40,979 nucleotides of DNA from a virus. The notes under the pieces were generated by a model. That model made no database searches, was not told the origin of the DNA, and saw only the letters and a list, made by a program, of their open reading frames with translations. The stretch spans positions 1 through 40,979 of the IMG/VR virus record IMGVR_UViG_3300033233_000079; one strand, given 5' to 3'. Positions 15,367 to 22,453 of the stretch are shown here, piece after piece. The stretch's first letter is position 1, and every line of letters starts with the position of its first letter. A program made the position numbers and the translations under genes.

Positions 15367-16314
15367 ATGCAACTGAAACATGGAAACAGCGTCAAGAACG
15401 GTGAGTGTCGAGTCGTATCTTGCGAGAGTTTTGCGTTGGCCGTCGCGGACGGCCGGACGTTTTTCTCGAAACGCGCCCCGGCCGAGATCGAGCTTTGTGA
15501 AGATCATCTTTTCAAGGCGCAGGAGATGGCGACGACACAGGGGGAGGAATTGATCTGGAAGGAAATTCAGGCAGGCGAGGTTCCGGTTTCTGCCGCTCCT
15601 GTTGCCCAGGCTCCAGTTGTCCAGGTTCAGGTCGAGCCTACTCCGGCCGCCCCCGTCGCTCCGGTCGCTCAGGCCGTCGCTCCGGTCGATCCCGCCCCGG
15701 CCGCCGTGGCCGTCGTCGTGGAAAAAGAACTGGCGCACGAGGTGACCCAGGCCGAAGCTGCGATGATCCAGATCGAAGCGTTCGAGATCATGACGAAGGA
15801 AGATCTCGAATTCGCGGCCGAGATCCTTTCGGACACCAAGGCGAACTGGAAGCGGGTCGAGGAGAAGCGGAAAGAGATCACGGCCCCTCTCAACAAAGCC
15901 CTGAAGGCCGTGAACGATTTGTTCAAGCCGGTGCTCGGCTACTACGAGAAGTGCGAACGTCTGATCAAGGGCAAGCTCACCGACTCACACGCAAAAGCTG
16001 AAGCTGCGGCCCGGCAGGCACTGGAAGCTGCGGGCGCTGCGGCCGCTGCAGGAGATGAGGGTGCCTTGTCAGATGCGCTCGCGGGACACGACGCCGCCGT
16101 CACGTTTCCGGTTGCGGACGGGATTCAGTACCGTTCGACCTGGAAGTTCGAGATCATCGACGAATCGAAGATCCCGCAGAAGTACATGATGCCGAACGTG
16201 AAGTTGATCCAGGGTGTCGTCACGCACGAGAAGGGCGCGACGGAGATCCCCGGCATCCGGGTGTTCGAGGAAAAGATCGTCGCGAGTGTGGGGGTGACGC
16301 CCCAGCCTTCCTAA
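15367..16314 (+). CDS. DUF1351-like recombination-associated protein, 315 aa
   Basis: The N-terminal ~60 residues are a small domain with two Cys. An Ala/Pro/Val-rich linker (about 68-118) follows. The C-terminal part has a long helical segment (KEITAPLNKALKAVNDLFKPVLGYYEKCERLIKGKL) and a beta end, similar to phage DUF1351-type proteins that accompany RecT/Erf recombinases. No such recombinase is in the window. Start ATG 15367 is chosen for the purine-rich AAGGAAAAGGAAA just before it. The family link is by overall look, so moderate. Confidence 0.6.
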   Translation: MQLKHGNSVKNGECRVVSCESFALAVADGRTFFSKRAPAEIELCEDHLFKAQEMATTQGEELIWKEIQAGEVPVSAAPVAQAPVVQVQVEPTPAAPVAPVAQAVAPVDPAPAAVAVVVEKELAHEVTQAEAAMIQIEAFEIMTKEDLEFAAEILSDTKANWKRVEEKRKEITAPLNKALKAVNDLFKPVLGYYEKCERLIKGKLTDSHAKAEAAARQALEAAGAAAAAGDEGALSDALAGHDAAVTFPVADGIQYRSTWKFEIIDESKIPQKYMMPNVKLIQGVVTHEKGATEIPGIRVFEEKIVASVGVTPQPS

Positions 16315-16321
16315 CCGTACC

Positions 16322-16516
16322 TCAGAGCCACGACTCGAACGTGACTTCGCCTTCGGACCACTTCTGAATCTTGGCTGCGGCGTGGAGCCCAGGCGTCGCG
16401 GTTCCCGTCCGCAACTGCTGGATGTAGCTCTTGGTCAGTTCAAGCTCTTTCGCGGCCTCGCCGTCCGACAACCCTCTCTTTTTCAGGTAGTCGCTGAACT
16501 TCGTTTGCTTGGACAT
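16322..16516 (-). CDS. Small XRE-type HTH repressor, 64 aa
   Basis: Residues about 14-36 (LSDGEAAKELELTKSYIQQLRTG) form a Cro/CI-type helix-turn-helix; the whole protein is one domain ending in ESWL. It is the only leftward gene between two long rightward blocks. Its promoter spacer contains a 7-bp inverted repeat, so it likely represses itself. A similar palindrome lies in the promoter of the glycosyltransferase operon at 38929. The start ATG is 7-8 nt after the -10, so the mRNA is probably leaderless. Confidence 0.85.
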   Translation of the reverse strand: MSKQTKFSDYLKKRGLSDGEAAKELELTKSYIQQLRTGTATPGLHAAAKIQKWSEGEVTFESWL

Positions 16517-16524
16517 CTCGGCAG

Positions 16525-16553
16525 ACCTTCCAACAAAAATTATTTGTTGTCAA
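16525..16553 (-). promoter_or_regulatory. Promoter and palindromic operator of the HTH gene
   Basis: On the minus strand TTGACA (16553-16548), a 17-nt spacer and GAAGGT (16530-16525) lie 8 nt before the ATG. The spacer is filled by CAACAAA-N5-TTTGTTG (16531-16549), a perfect inverted repeat in an AT-rich island. A repressor bound there would block its own promoter. The rightward gene at 16582 starts just beyond. Confidence 0.7.
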
Positions 16554-16581
16554 GAACCAGGCCGAAGTGATAGGAGAAAGC

Positions 16582-17349
16582 ATGGCCCCAGTTGATCCCC
16601 CGGATACGAGGCTGCTGGAAGAAATTCACTTCGCGTGGTCGAGGGGGGATGAAGTGGCGGCGCGAGTGCGCGGTATTTTGATGAAAGCTGGAGCGCATAC
16701 CGGGCAGGACGTGATCGATCTCGGCTGTACAGGTCTCGTCGGTACTGGGACGACTATAGAAGATGCGATTTTCGTTCGCGAAAATATGGGTGGAGCAGGG
16801 TTCGGCCTCACGTGCTACGTCGGTCCCGACCGGTACTGTCTAGTGCACGAGACGATCGGCGGCTTGCAGACCGACAAGAAACAGGAGCCGCGTCACGTCG
16901 AGCACCTCGAAAAAGTTTCGCGGGAGTTGACTTCAGAAGAGCGGCAACACGTGGGCATCGTGGAGAGCGCTCGCCGTGTGAAGGCCCGCGAGGGGATCAA
17001 CAAGCGGGAGTCGGCAAGGGAGGCGCTCAACAACGAGGGGCTGCCGCTGGAAGGTGTGGAGGAGCTTGCCGCAGAGATGAGTCGAGATCGGGGCTTCGTT
17101 CCGGACAAGCCCTTCACGTGTCCTGAGCACGACAAGCTGCTCTGGCGCTGCCGGTTCTGCGTCGCGGCCGAGATCGCGAAGGGCGACTTGATTCCGGCGT
17201 TTTTGTTCGCTCAGGAGGGGAACCTCGTGGTGGAGATCGATCCGAACGACATCGAGAAGCGCGTCGAGGAGATGAACGCGAGCGGTCTCGATGCGGCCTC
17301 GGTGTTCGTCAAGGTCGCGGTCTGGCGGCGCAAGCTCGTGAGGGACTAG
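16582..17349 (+). CDS. Hypothetical protein with a possible Zn site, 255 aa
   Basis: ATG 16582 follows AGGAG. The N-terminal ~100 residues are alpha/beta with Gly-rich loops (CTGLVGTGTT, GGAGFGLTCYVG); a charged helical middle follows (about 105-165). A cluster CPEH...C..C (about C180, H183, C190, C193) may bind zinc. No known family is recognised. The stop overlaps the next GTG start, so it heads the nucleotide-metabolism operon. Confidence 0.65.
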   Translation: MAPVDPPDTRLLEEIHFAWSRGDEVAARVRGILMKAGAHTGQDVIDLGCTGLVGTGTTIEDAIFVRENMGGAGFGLTCYVGPDRYCLVHETIGGLQTDKKQEPRHVEHLEKVSRELTSEERQHVGIVESARRVKAREGINKRESAREALNNEGLPLEGVEELAAEMSRDRGFVPDKPFTCPEHDKLLWRCRFCVAAEIAKGDLIPAFLFAQEGNLVVEIDPNDIEKRVEEMNASGLDAASVFVKVAVWRRKLVRD

Positions 17350-17582
17350 TGGAGGCATCTCGTCGAGACGCTCATCACTGTCATGCACGTGGTTGTAAGG
17401 TCCATGTTCCACCGGAAATGCTGATGTGTAAGCGACACTGGTACATGGTTCCGAAGGCGATTCGTGATCGTGTCTGGGCGACGTATCGACCGGGACAGTG
17501 TGAGGACATGCAGTTTTCGCAAGCGTGGTCGGATGCTGTTGATGCGGCGATTCAGGCCGTCGCACAGAAAGAGGCGGCATGA
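17349..17582 (+). CDS. Small Cys/His zinc-binding-like protein, 77 aa
   Basis: The sequence HHCHARGCKVHVPPEMLMCKRHW near the N-terminus has Cys and His spaced as in a small zinc ribbon; KAIRDRVWATYRPGQ follows. I recognise this as a recurring small phage/bacterial protein type without known function. GTG at 17349 shares its first base with the upstream stop (TAGTG), and the stop overlaps the deaminase start (ATGA). Confidence 0.7.
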   Translation: MEASRRDAHHCHARGCKVHVPPEMLMCKRHWYMVPKAIRDRVWATYRPGQCEDMQFSQAWSDAVDAAIQAVAQKEAA

Positions 17583-18004
17583 CTCGCCCTTCCTTCGAGT
17601 TCATCCACATGGAGATGGCGAAGCTGATCGCTCGCCGCTCGACGTGCGCCCGTCTCCAGGTCGGCTGCGTGATTGCGTCGGCCGACTACCGGAAGGTGTT
17701 GTCGGTCGGCTACAACGGGAACGCGTCAGGACTCGCGAACGAGTGCGACACGACGACGCCCGGAAGCTGCGGATGTCTTCACGGGGAATGCAACGCCATC
17801 ATCAACTGCGACAGTCCGCGCTCGGTCGAGAAGATCGTCTTCGTCACCGATCTGCCATGCAAGATGTGCGCGAAAATGATCGTGAACCTGGGCAACGTCC
17901 AGAGGGTCTACTACGGCCGCGACTACCGGCTGCGCGACGGTGAGGAAATTTTGAAGCTGGCAGGAATCCTGATCGAAAAATTTGAAGGAGACCAACATGA
18001 ATGA
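17579..18004 (+). CDS. dCMP/cytidine deaminase-family enzyme
   Basis: The zinc motif is intact: H68-G-E70 (Glu is the proton shuttle) and P93-C94-x-x-C97. Length (141) and the N-terminal helix fit dCMP deaminases, which turn dCMP into dUMP, the substrate of thymidylate synthase. ThyX is encoded two genes downstream, so dUMP supply is a coherent role. Deamination of a modified nucleotide is also possible given the next gene. ATG overlaps the upstream stop. Confidence 0.9.
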   Translation: MTRPSFEFIHMEMAKLIARRSTCARLQVGCVIASADYRKVLSVGYNGNASGLANECDTTTPGSCGCLHGECNAIINCDSPRSVEKIVFVTDLPCKMCAKMIVNLGNVQRVYYGRDYRLRDGEEILKLAGILIEKFEGDQHE

Positions 18005-18392
18005 CGGCGTCAACACGTTTCTCCCGATGTCCCTTCCGCACATCGAGGCTGACCAAGACTTCCGCGCGTGCATGGAAGCATGCGACCGGTTGCTGACCGC
18101 GAAGGGTCGCGACTACGAGGTGAAGGCGCTGACGGCCAAGGAACAGGAAGACCGTGACAGGCAGCGGGTGAGCAACTTCTACGCGGAGGCCGCATCGCTC
18201 GGGCTCACTCCGTTCCAGGTGCTCGGGGTGTACCTTCACAAGCACCTGCGCGCCATCGACAAGTACATCGCGACGGGCTCTCTAGCGAGTGAGCCGATCG
18301 AGGGTCGGTTCCACGATGCGATCAACTACCTCCTTCTAGGCGTGAAACTTCTCAAGGTCGAAGAACGCGCGAAGCAGGTCGAGGGTAAGTAG
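17997..18392 (+). CDS. Nmad1-like (DUF1599) nucleotide-modification-associated protein
   Basis: The pattern LTAKGRDYE ... DRQRVSNFYAEAASLGLTPFQVLGVYLHKHLRAIDKYI ... SEPIEGRFHDAINYLLLGVKLL matches the all-helical DUF1599 / Nucleotide modification associated domain 1 family. It is named for its genomic association with DNA base modification pathways in phages; its activity is not settled. It lies between dCMP deaminase and ThyX. Start ATG 17997 follows GAAGGAG and is 8 nt inside the deaminase gene. Confidence 0.7.
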   Translation: MNDGVNTFLPMSLPHIEADQDFRACMEACDRLLTAKGRDYEVKALTAKEQEDRDRQRVSNFYAEAASLGLTPFQVLGVYLHKHLRAIDKYIATGSLASEPIEGRFHDAINYLLLGVKLLKVEERAKQVEGK

Positions 18393-19424
18393 ATGGCCTT
18401 CGAGTGCAAGATCGCGGCCGACAGCCTGGCGCCCTGCGGCGCGCGCTTGACGACGTTCATCGTCACGTACCCGCGGGCGATCCACAGCGAGATCATGACG
18501 CACAGGATGTTGAGCAAGTCGTCGGCGTCGTCGCGTGCGATCCCGACGGAGAAGCTCATCGAGCGTGTGCTTGCCGACCCGTGGATTCCTGATTACATCG
18601 GGAAAAACCAGAAGGGGATGCAAGCGGGGGAAGCCCTTTCAGAGAAGGATAGGGAATACGCCGTTGCGTGCTGGTTGGATGCGCGGGACTACGCTGTTCT
18701 CAAGGCCAAGCATCTTGTAGAACGCGGCGTTCACAAGCAGATCGCCAACAGAATTTTGGAGCCGTGGATGTGGATCACGGTCATCATTTCCGGCACCGAG
18801 TGGGAAAACTTCTTCGGCCTGCGCTGTCATGAATCGGCCGAGCCTCACTTCCAGCACATCGCCAGGATGATGCGCGACGCTCGGAATGCATCGGAGCCGA
18901 AGCAACTTCCAGCGGGTGAGTGGCATCTGCCGCTCATCAATTATGAGGTCGATACGCAGTTGGCCCACGATCTTGTAGGTGCTAAAGGAATGGATCTTAC
19001 GGGGGCGATTACCTCGGTTGAGGAAGCGCTCCGTAAAGTCTCCGTCGGCCGTTGCGCTCGCGTCTCGTATTTGAACCATGAGGGTAAACGTGACCTACAA
19101 GCTGACATCGACTTGCACGACCGCCTGATGGTTCAGCGGCCGTTGCACGCGGCTCCGGCCGAGCATGTCGCCCAGGCGATGGACTGGCCATCGTGGTTCA
19201 AGGAGCACCACGGACATTTCACGAAGGAACACACCCCAGCGGAACTCCGTTCGCACTTTCAAGATCGCGACGCGATGATGTTCGGTACATGCGACGAGAA
19301 GGTGAAGGACTTTCTCTGGGCAGCGCCGTTGGCTTTGCGACGGATGCAGTCCGGCAACTACCTGGGCTTCGAGCAGTACCGGAAGACTTTGATCGACGAG
19401 CATATCGGCGGGTTGATGCCGTGA
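18393..19424 (+). CDS. thyX: Flavin-dependent thymidylate synthase (ThyX), phage type
   Basis: The ThyX signature is present in a phage-type variant: T36-HRMLSKSSASSRAIP in place of RHRxxSxNExSxRY. Downstream WITVIISGTEWENFFGLRC is the second conserved block. At 343 residues it is longer than cellular ThyX (~220-250), as are other phage relatives. The enzyme methylates dUMP with a folate donor; the loss of the NE and RY residues means that a hydroxymethylating or other changed activity cannot be ruled out. ATG directly follows the upstream TAG. Confidence 0.85.
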   Translation: MAFECKIAADSLAPCGARLTTFIVTYPRAIHSEIMTHRMLSKSSASSRAIPTEKLIERVLADPWIPDYIGKNQKGMQAGEALSEKDREYAVACWLDARDYAVLKAKHLVERGVHKQIANRILEPWMWITVIISGTEWENFFGLRCHESAEPHFQHIARMMRDARNASEPKQLPAGEWHLPLINYEVDTQLAHDLVGAKGMDLTGAITSVEEALRKVSVGRCARVSYLNHEGKRDLQADIDLHDRLMVQRPLHAAPAEHVAQAMDWPSWFKEHHGHFTKEHTPAELRSHFQDRDAMMFGTCDEKVKDFLWAAPLALRRMQSGNYLGFEQYRKTLIDEHIGGLMP

Positions 19425-19570
19425 CCTGCTCCGTGTTCCACACGCCGTTCGCCGAGTACGTTCGCTGCGCTACCCCGGCCGACTGGGCATTCGCGCTCTT
19501 CCTCGCGGTGGGTTCAGTCGGCCCCGTGATCGCTTTTTGCGTCCGGATCGCGAAGGGTAAGATCTCGTGA
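19421..19570 (+). CDS. Small single-pass membrane protein, 49 aa
   Basis: GTG at 19421 overlaps the ThyX stop (GTGA). One hydrophobic segment, WAFALFLAVGSVGPVIAFCV (about 22-41), spans the membrane, followed by a basic end (RIAKGK), predicting a cytoplasmic C-terminus. The role is unknown. Confidence 0.5.
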   Translation: MTCSVFHTPFAEYVRCATPADWAFALFLAVGSVGPVIAFCVRIAKGKIS

Positions 19571-19576
19571 TGGAAC

Positions 19577-19605
19577 TGGCCGCCCCCTCGCCGTTGTGGT
19601 GTAAT
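19577..19605 (+). promoter_or_regulatory. Weak leaderless promoter
   Basis: TGTAAT (19600-19605) lies 6 nt before the ATG at 19612, and the poor -35 TGGCCG (19577-19582) is 17 nt further up. The spacing equals that of the AATTTGAC promoters, but the -35 box does not match, so it is a weak candidate. Confidence 0.35.
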
Positions 19606-19611
19606 ACCTGA

Positions 19612-19854
19612 ATGATCTGTCTTCACTGTCAGCGCGAGACCGGTTCGTATTTCGAGGTTGCCTTCAAGGACAAGGATGGAACGGATCGGAGTCCCGCCAT
19701 CCAGATCTGTTCGACGATCTGCCTCACCAAATGGGCCTACAACTACAGCGCTCGCAAGGGCGCCCAGTTCGTCAAGACTGTGTCGATGTTTCCCGGCATG
19801 GCGAAGTCCATGATCGGTGAAGCCATTTCGCAGATCACCCGGGGGCCGCGATGA
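19612..19854 (+). CDS. Small Cys-rich (zinc-finger-like) protein, 80 aa
   Basis: Two Cys pairs, MICLHC at the start and CSTIC near residue 33, are placed as in a treble-clef or MYM-type zinc binder. The rest is helical and basic. No ribosome site precedes the ATG, while a -10-like TGTAAT is 6 nt away. It overlaps the RRM gene by ATGA, and the two may be made together. Confidence 0.65.
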   Translation: MICLHCQRETGSYFEVAFKDKDGTDRSPAIQICSTICLTKWAYNYSARKGAQFVKTVSMFPGMAKSMIGEAISQITRGPR

Positions 19855-20183
19855 GCACCAAGAGCCGGTTGTTCATCGGGAACCTTGACTACAACATGAT
19901 CGCGGAAGATCTCGCGACAGAGTTGACGGCCCTGGGACTCGTGGTCAGCAACGTCCGGATTATCACGGACCACGAGACCAAAACCTCGCGCGGCTTCGGT
20001 TTCTTCGACGTCCTGAAGACAGAGGTGCAACAGGCCATCCAGATCGCGAACAACGCGGTCATCAATAACAGGCAGGTGCGGGTCGACATGGCGTCGCAGC
20101 AGCCTGGCGACAAGGCGCCGCCCCGGAAAGACGTGTCGGACGCCCGGCGGGAAGATCAGAAGCGGGGCACCCGGAGCGGCTAA
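19851..20183 (+). CDS. RRM-type RNA-binding protein, 110 aa
   Basis: RNP2 is LFIGNL (7-12) and RNP1 is RGFGFFDV (47-54), with the two Phe residues that stack on RNA bases at the right places; the beta-alpha-beta-beta-alpha-beta order is complete by about residue 82. A charged, Gly/Arg-containing tail (83-110) follows. Short RRM proteins of this form are known in cyanobacteria and other bacteria but are unusual in phages. It may bind phage or host mRNA. It is coupled to the zinc-finger-like gene. Confidence 0.85.
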   Translation: MSTKSRLFIGNLDYNMIAEDLATELTALGLVVSNVRIITDHETKTSRGFGFFDVLKTEVQQAIQIANNAVINNRQVRVDMASQQPGDKAPPRKDVSDARREDQKRGTRSG

Positions 20184-20213
20184 TTTGACCGGCCGGGTTT
20201 TTCGCGGCAGCAT
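20182..20213 (+). promoter_or_regulatory. AATTTGAC-type leaderless promoter
   Basis: AATTTGACC starts at 20182 (-35 TTGACC 20185-20190); a 17-nt spacer leads to CAGCAT (20208-20213) and 7 nt to the ATG at 20221. The distance from box to start codon is 36 nt. The box overlaps the stop codon of the RRM gene. Confidence 0.65.
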
Positions 20214-20220
20214 CATCTAT

Positions 20221-20418
20221 ATGGCTCGAAAACGCCGCCGTCGCAGTCCGATGCTTGGGGAAGTGACGAAGCGGGATTTCGTGTCCATCGCCAGCATTTT
20301 GTGCCAGAGGGAAGCGTCGTCCGGCCTGGTCGACGACCTGGCGAACTACTTTCGGTCGCAGAACCCGCGGTTCGATGCCATGCGGTTCAAGAAGGCGACC
20401 ACGACTTGTCGAGGCTGA
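20221..20418 (+). CDS. Small phage protein, 65 aa
   Basis: A basic start (MARKRRRRSPML) is followed by TKRDFVSIASILCQREASSGLVDDLANYFRSQNPRFDAMRFKKA, a helical pattern I have seen in many small phage proteins of unknown function. The ATG at 20221, rather than a TTG at 20185, is chosen because the TTG lies inside the -35 box of a leaderless promoter. Confidence 0.65.
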   Translation: MARKRRRRSPMLGEVTKRDFVSIASILCQREASSGLVDDLANYFRSQNPRFDAMRFKKATTTCRG

Positions 20419-20433
20419 GTAGGGCTGAAGGGC

Positions 20434-20465
20434 AATTTGACCGTCTCAAAACGCGAGCGTAAGGT
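20434..20465 (+). promoter_or_regulatory. AATTTGAC-type leaderless promoter
   Basis: AATTTGACC (-35 TTGACC 20437-20442), 17-nt spacer, -10 TAAGGT (20460-20465), 6 nt, ATG 20472. It is the best-formed example of the family: the box to start distance is 35 nt. Confidence 0.7.
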
Positions 20466-20471
20466 GAACAC

Positions 20472-20897
20472 ATGATCTTCGGACAACCGCAGCGAGTTCC
20501 TTTTCAGCATCCCTCGGCGGCCGGGTACTACACCCCGGAAATGCCGAACGTGAGGTTCTACTCGAACATCCAGCCGTTCGCGAAGGTGTTCCCGCGGATG
20601 TCGGCTGTTCGGGCGCAGATCCCGCCGCCCCAGGCGGACATGAGTCCGGGTGTCGCGAGTAGGATGGCGACCCCGTCGCCGGGCGGCTTCGGCCGGGCGT
20701 TCGGTTACAGCTTCGGCAGCGGGAACGGCAGCGGCAGCGTGAACCCGTACCGCCTCATGCGGGACGGCGGGATCCCCGGCATCATGTCGTCCGGCGGGGA
20801 TCTCCGCAGGGGCGTTTCCAGCGCCGGTGCTCTGGTTCGCAGGCTTTCGCCGGGTGCCTTCACCCAGCAAAACATCCCGGCCGGTAGCGGCGGGTAA
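20472..20897 (+). CDS. Gly/Ser/Pro-rich hypothetical protein, 141 aa
   Basis: Low-complexity protein with a Pro/aromatic first half and a Gly/Ser/Arg-rich second half (GFGRAFGYSFGSGNGSGS...). No globular motif is visible. With the leaderless late-type promoter and flanking genes of similar character it may be a minor virion protein, but that is context only. Confidence 0.6.
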   Translation: MIFGQPQRVPFQHPSAAGYYTPEMPNVRFYSNIQPFAKVFPRMSAVRAQIPPPQADMSPGVASRMATPSPGGFGRAFGYSFGSGNGSGSVNPYRLMRDGGIPGIMSSGGDLRRGVSSAGALVRRLSPGAFTQQNIPAGSGG

Positions 20898-20911
20898 GGG
20901 GTTTTTGTCCG

Positions 20912-21490
20912 GTGCCGCAACGACGGTATCCAGATCCGGCTGCGATCGTCTACCCGACGACGCAGCCCCCGCGCTTCGCGCCGCAGATGACGTCGCGCGA
21001 TGCGGGCCCCGGGCATCCGCTGCACAGCCATTGTGCGTTCGTGGACGCCAGCGGTGACGGTGCGACAGATACCGACGCCTCACACTTCCACCGCATCGTG
21101 GGCGGCCGGATCCGGCCGGACGAGTCGGACGGCCACACGCACACGTTCGTGGGCCTGCCGTGCGGCGCGGGCGCTGTGCTGCCCATGCCCACGCAGGGGG
21201 ACATGCGTGGAAACGGCATGGCCGGGCCCTTCGGTGCCGGTCCCTCGGGCGCTACGACCCTGGCAATGCGCCGGGCGCAGACCCGGATGAACATCGCGCG
21301 CCAGGCGCTCGCGCTCGGAAACTGCCGCCTCGCGACGGCCGGTGTCGCCGACGCCTCGATGTGGATGCAATCGCTTCTACAGGCTCGCGCGGCCGCCGGG
21401 CTGCCTGCCTACGATCCGGCCGTCCGGAGCCTCATGCTCGACCTGGCCAGGCTGCGCATCCAGGTGCAGCGGCGCTGCTCGCGTCGATAG
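20912..21490 (+). CDS. Hypothetical protein, 192 aa
   Basis: GTG at 20912 follows 14 nt after the upstream stop. The first half has clustered His residues (GHPLHSH..., HFHRIVGG, DGHTHTFVG), which could bind metal; the second half is Ala/Arg-rich and helical. No family recognised. A later start is possible as no clear ribosome site is seen. Confidence 0.55.
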   Translation: MPQRRYPDPAAIVYPTTQPPRFAPQMTSRDAGPGHPLHSHCAFVDASGDGATDTDASHFHRIVGGRIRPDESDGHTHTFVGLPCGAGAVLPMPTQGDMRGNGMAGPFGAGPSGATTLAMRRAQTRMNIARQALALGNCRLATAGVADASMWMQSLLQARAAAGLPAYDPAVRSLMLDLARLRIQVQRRCSRR

Positions 21491-21501
21491 GGGTCGCGGC
21501 G

Positions 21502-21942
21502 TTAGGCCCCGCGCGGCGCCCCGGCAACGACGAAGCCGGGTGTCTGCATCCCCTCGGCGCGCTCGATCTTCAAGATCTGCTGTAGGTGGGCGTCGCAGGA
21601 CTTGAGCGCTTCGGCGTGCTTGTCCTGCAGGGTCGTGATGAACTTGCGTAGCTTCGTCGGATCGTAGCCTGCCTTCACGATTGCGTCCCGGCCGACGAGT
21701 TCTTCCAGCGTGTCGAGCAGCACGAGCGAGTAGCTCGCGTGCGTGATCCCGACGATGGGGGACAGATCTTGAGACGACGCGAAGGCGTAGCGCCGGATCT
21801 GGCGCGCGTGGGTGGCCAGTGGTCCAACATCGGGCCCGGCGCCCAGGCCGGGGATGATTTGCTTGGCCTTGGAGTAAACCCAGAGGCCAGCCGCACCGAC
21901 GGCGATGCCTCCAATGAACCACGCGGCTTTCACGGAGCCCAT
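21502..21942 (-). CDS. Membrane-anchored hypothetical protein, 146 aa
   Basis: From ATG 21942 the protein starts MGSVKAAWFIGGIAVGAAGLWVYSKAK, an N-terminal membrane anchor (about 8-24), followed by a helical, mostly polar domain. The frame continues to an ATG at 21990, but the extra 16 residues overlap the opposing promoter. A possible -10 (TAGGAT) lies 10 nt upstream of 21942. Confidence 0.55.
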   Translation of the reverse strand: MGSVKAAWFIGGIAVGAAGLWVYSKAKQIIPGLGAGPDVGPLATHARQIRRYAFASSQDLSPIVGITHASYSLVLLDTLEELVGRDAIVKAGYDPTKLRKFITTLQDKHAEALKSCDAHLQQILKIERAEGMQTPGFVVAGAPRGA

Positions 21943-21960
21943 GGTACGGCGGATCCTAAG

Positions 21961-21990
21961 TTGCGTCCACTTGCTGGGCTCGACTATCAT
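21961..21990 (+). promoter_or_regulatory. Leaderless promoter (TTGCGT type)
   Basis: TTGCGT (21961-21966), 18-nt spacer, TATCAT (21985-21990), 7 nt, GTG 21998. The -35 lacks the AATTTGAC form, but the geometry (37 nt from box to start) and the good -10 agree with the other leaderless promoters. Confidence 0.55.
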
Positions 21991-21997
21991 GTGACCC

Positions 21998-22417
21998 GTG
22001 GCTGCTCAGGTCGTTTTCAATGCTGCTCTGACCGGTGTGTTCGTTCCCGGCAGGCCGTTCATGATCACGGCCGAGAAGGTCGTGCTTGATTTTCTGGCGA
22101 CGGTGACAGCGGTGGCTGCGATCGATTGGTTCCTTGAATTCACCGGGGACAATCCGAACGACGCGGCAGCGGTGTGGAGCCGGGAGCTTGCCGAAGAAGA
22201 CGCGGGTGGCGGTGTGGTGGCCATGCCCAAGGTCGTCCGCACGTTCAAGGAAAACGGCGGGGCAAATCTCGCGATCGGTGTGCACCCCATGAGTTGTCAG
22301 TTCGTTCGCACGCACAAGTCTTGCCGCCTCCAGGCTCGGGTGAATGCGGTTCCGGCCGCAGGCGCGGCGAGCTTGCTGGTGTCCACGCAGTTCGGCATCC
22401 CGGTGATCTCCGCCTAA
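21998..22417 (+). CDS. Hypothetical protein, 139 aa
   Basis: The sequence alternates hydrophobic strands (VVFNAALTGVFVPGRPFMI...) with one helical region (VVLDFLATVTAVAAIDWFLEF) and ends in a small-residue-rich strand. It has no signature. The GTG start lacks a ribosome site but has a -10 element 7 nt upstream. A virion role is possible from context. Confidence 0.55.
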   Translation: MAAQVVFNAALTGVFVPGRPFMITAEKVVLDFLATVTAVAAIDWFLEFTGDNPNDAAAVWSRELAEEDAGGGVVAMPKVVRTFKENGGANLAIGVHPMSCQFVRTHKSCRLQARVNAVPAAGAASLLVSTQFGIPVISA

Positions 22418-22447
22418 TTTGACGCCTTCGCGTCGTAGCGGTAGCGT
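22416..22447 (+). promoter_or_regulatory. AATTTGAC-type leaderless promoter
   Basis: AATTTGACG (-35 TTGACG 22419-22424) begins at the stop codon of the upstream gene; 17-nt spacer, TAGCGT (22442-22447), 6 nt, GTG 22454. Box to start is 35 nt. Confidence 0.7.
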
Positions 22448-22453
22448 TGGGGC

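Noticed and set aside
21502-21990. Start at ATG 21990 for the membrane-anchored gene
   Set aside because: The extra residues precede a normal N-terminal anchor and overlap the -10 of the opposing promoter; ATG 21942 is preferred, though not proven.
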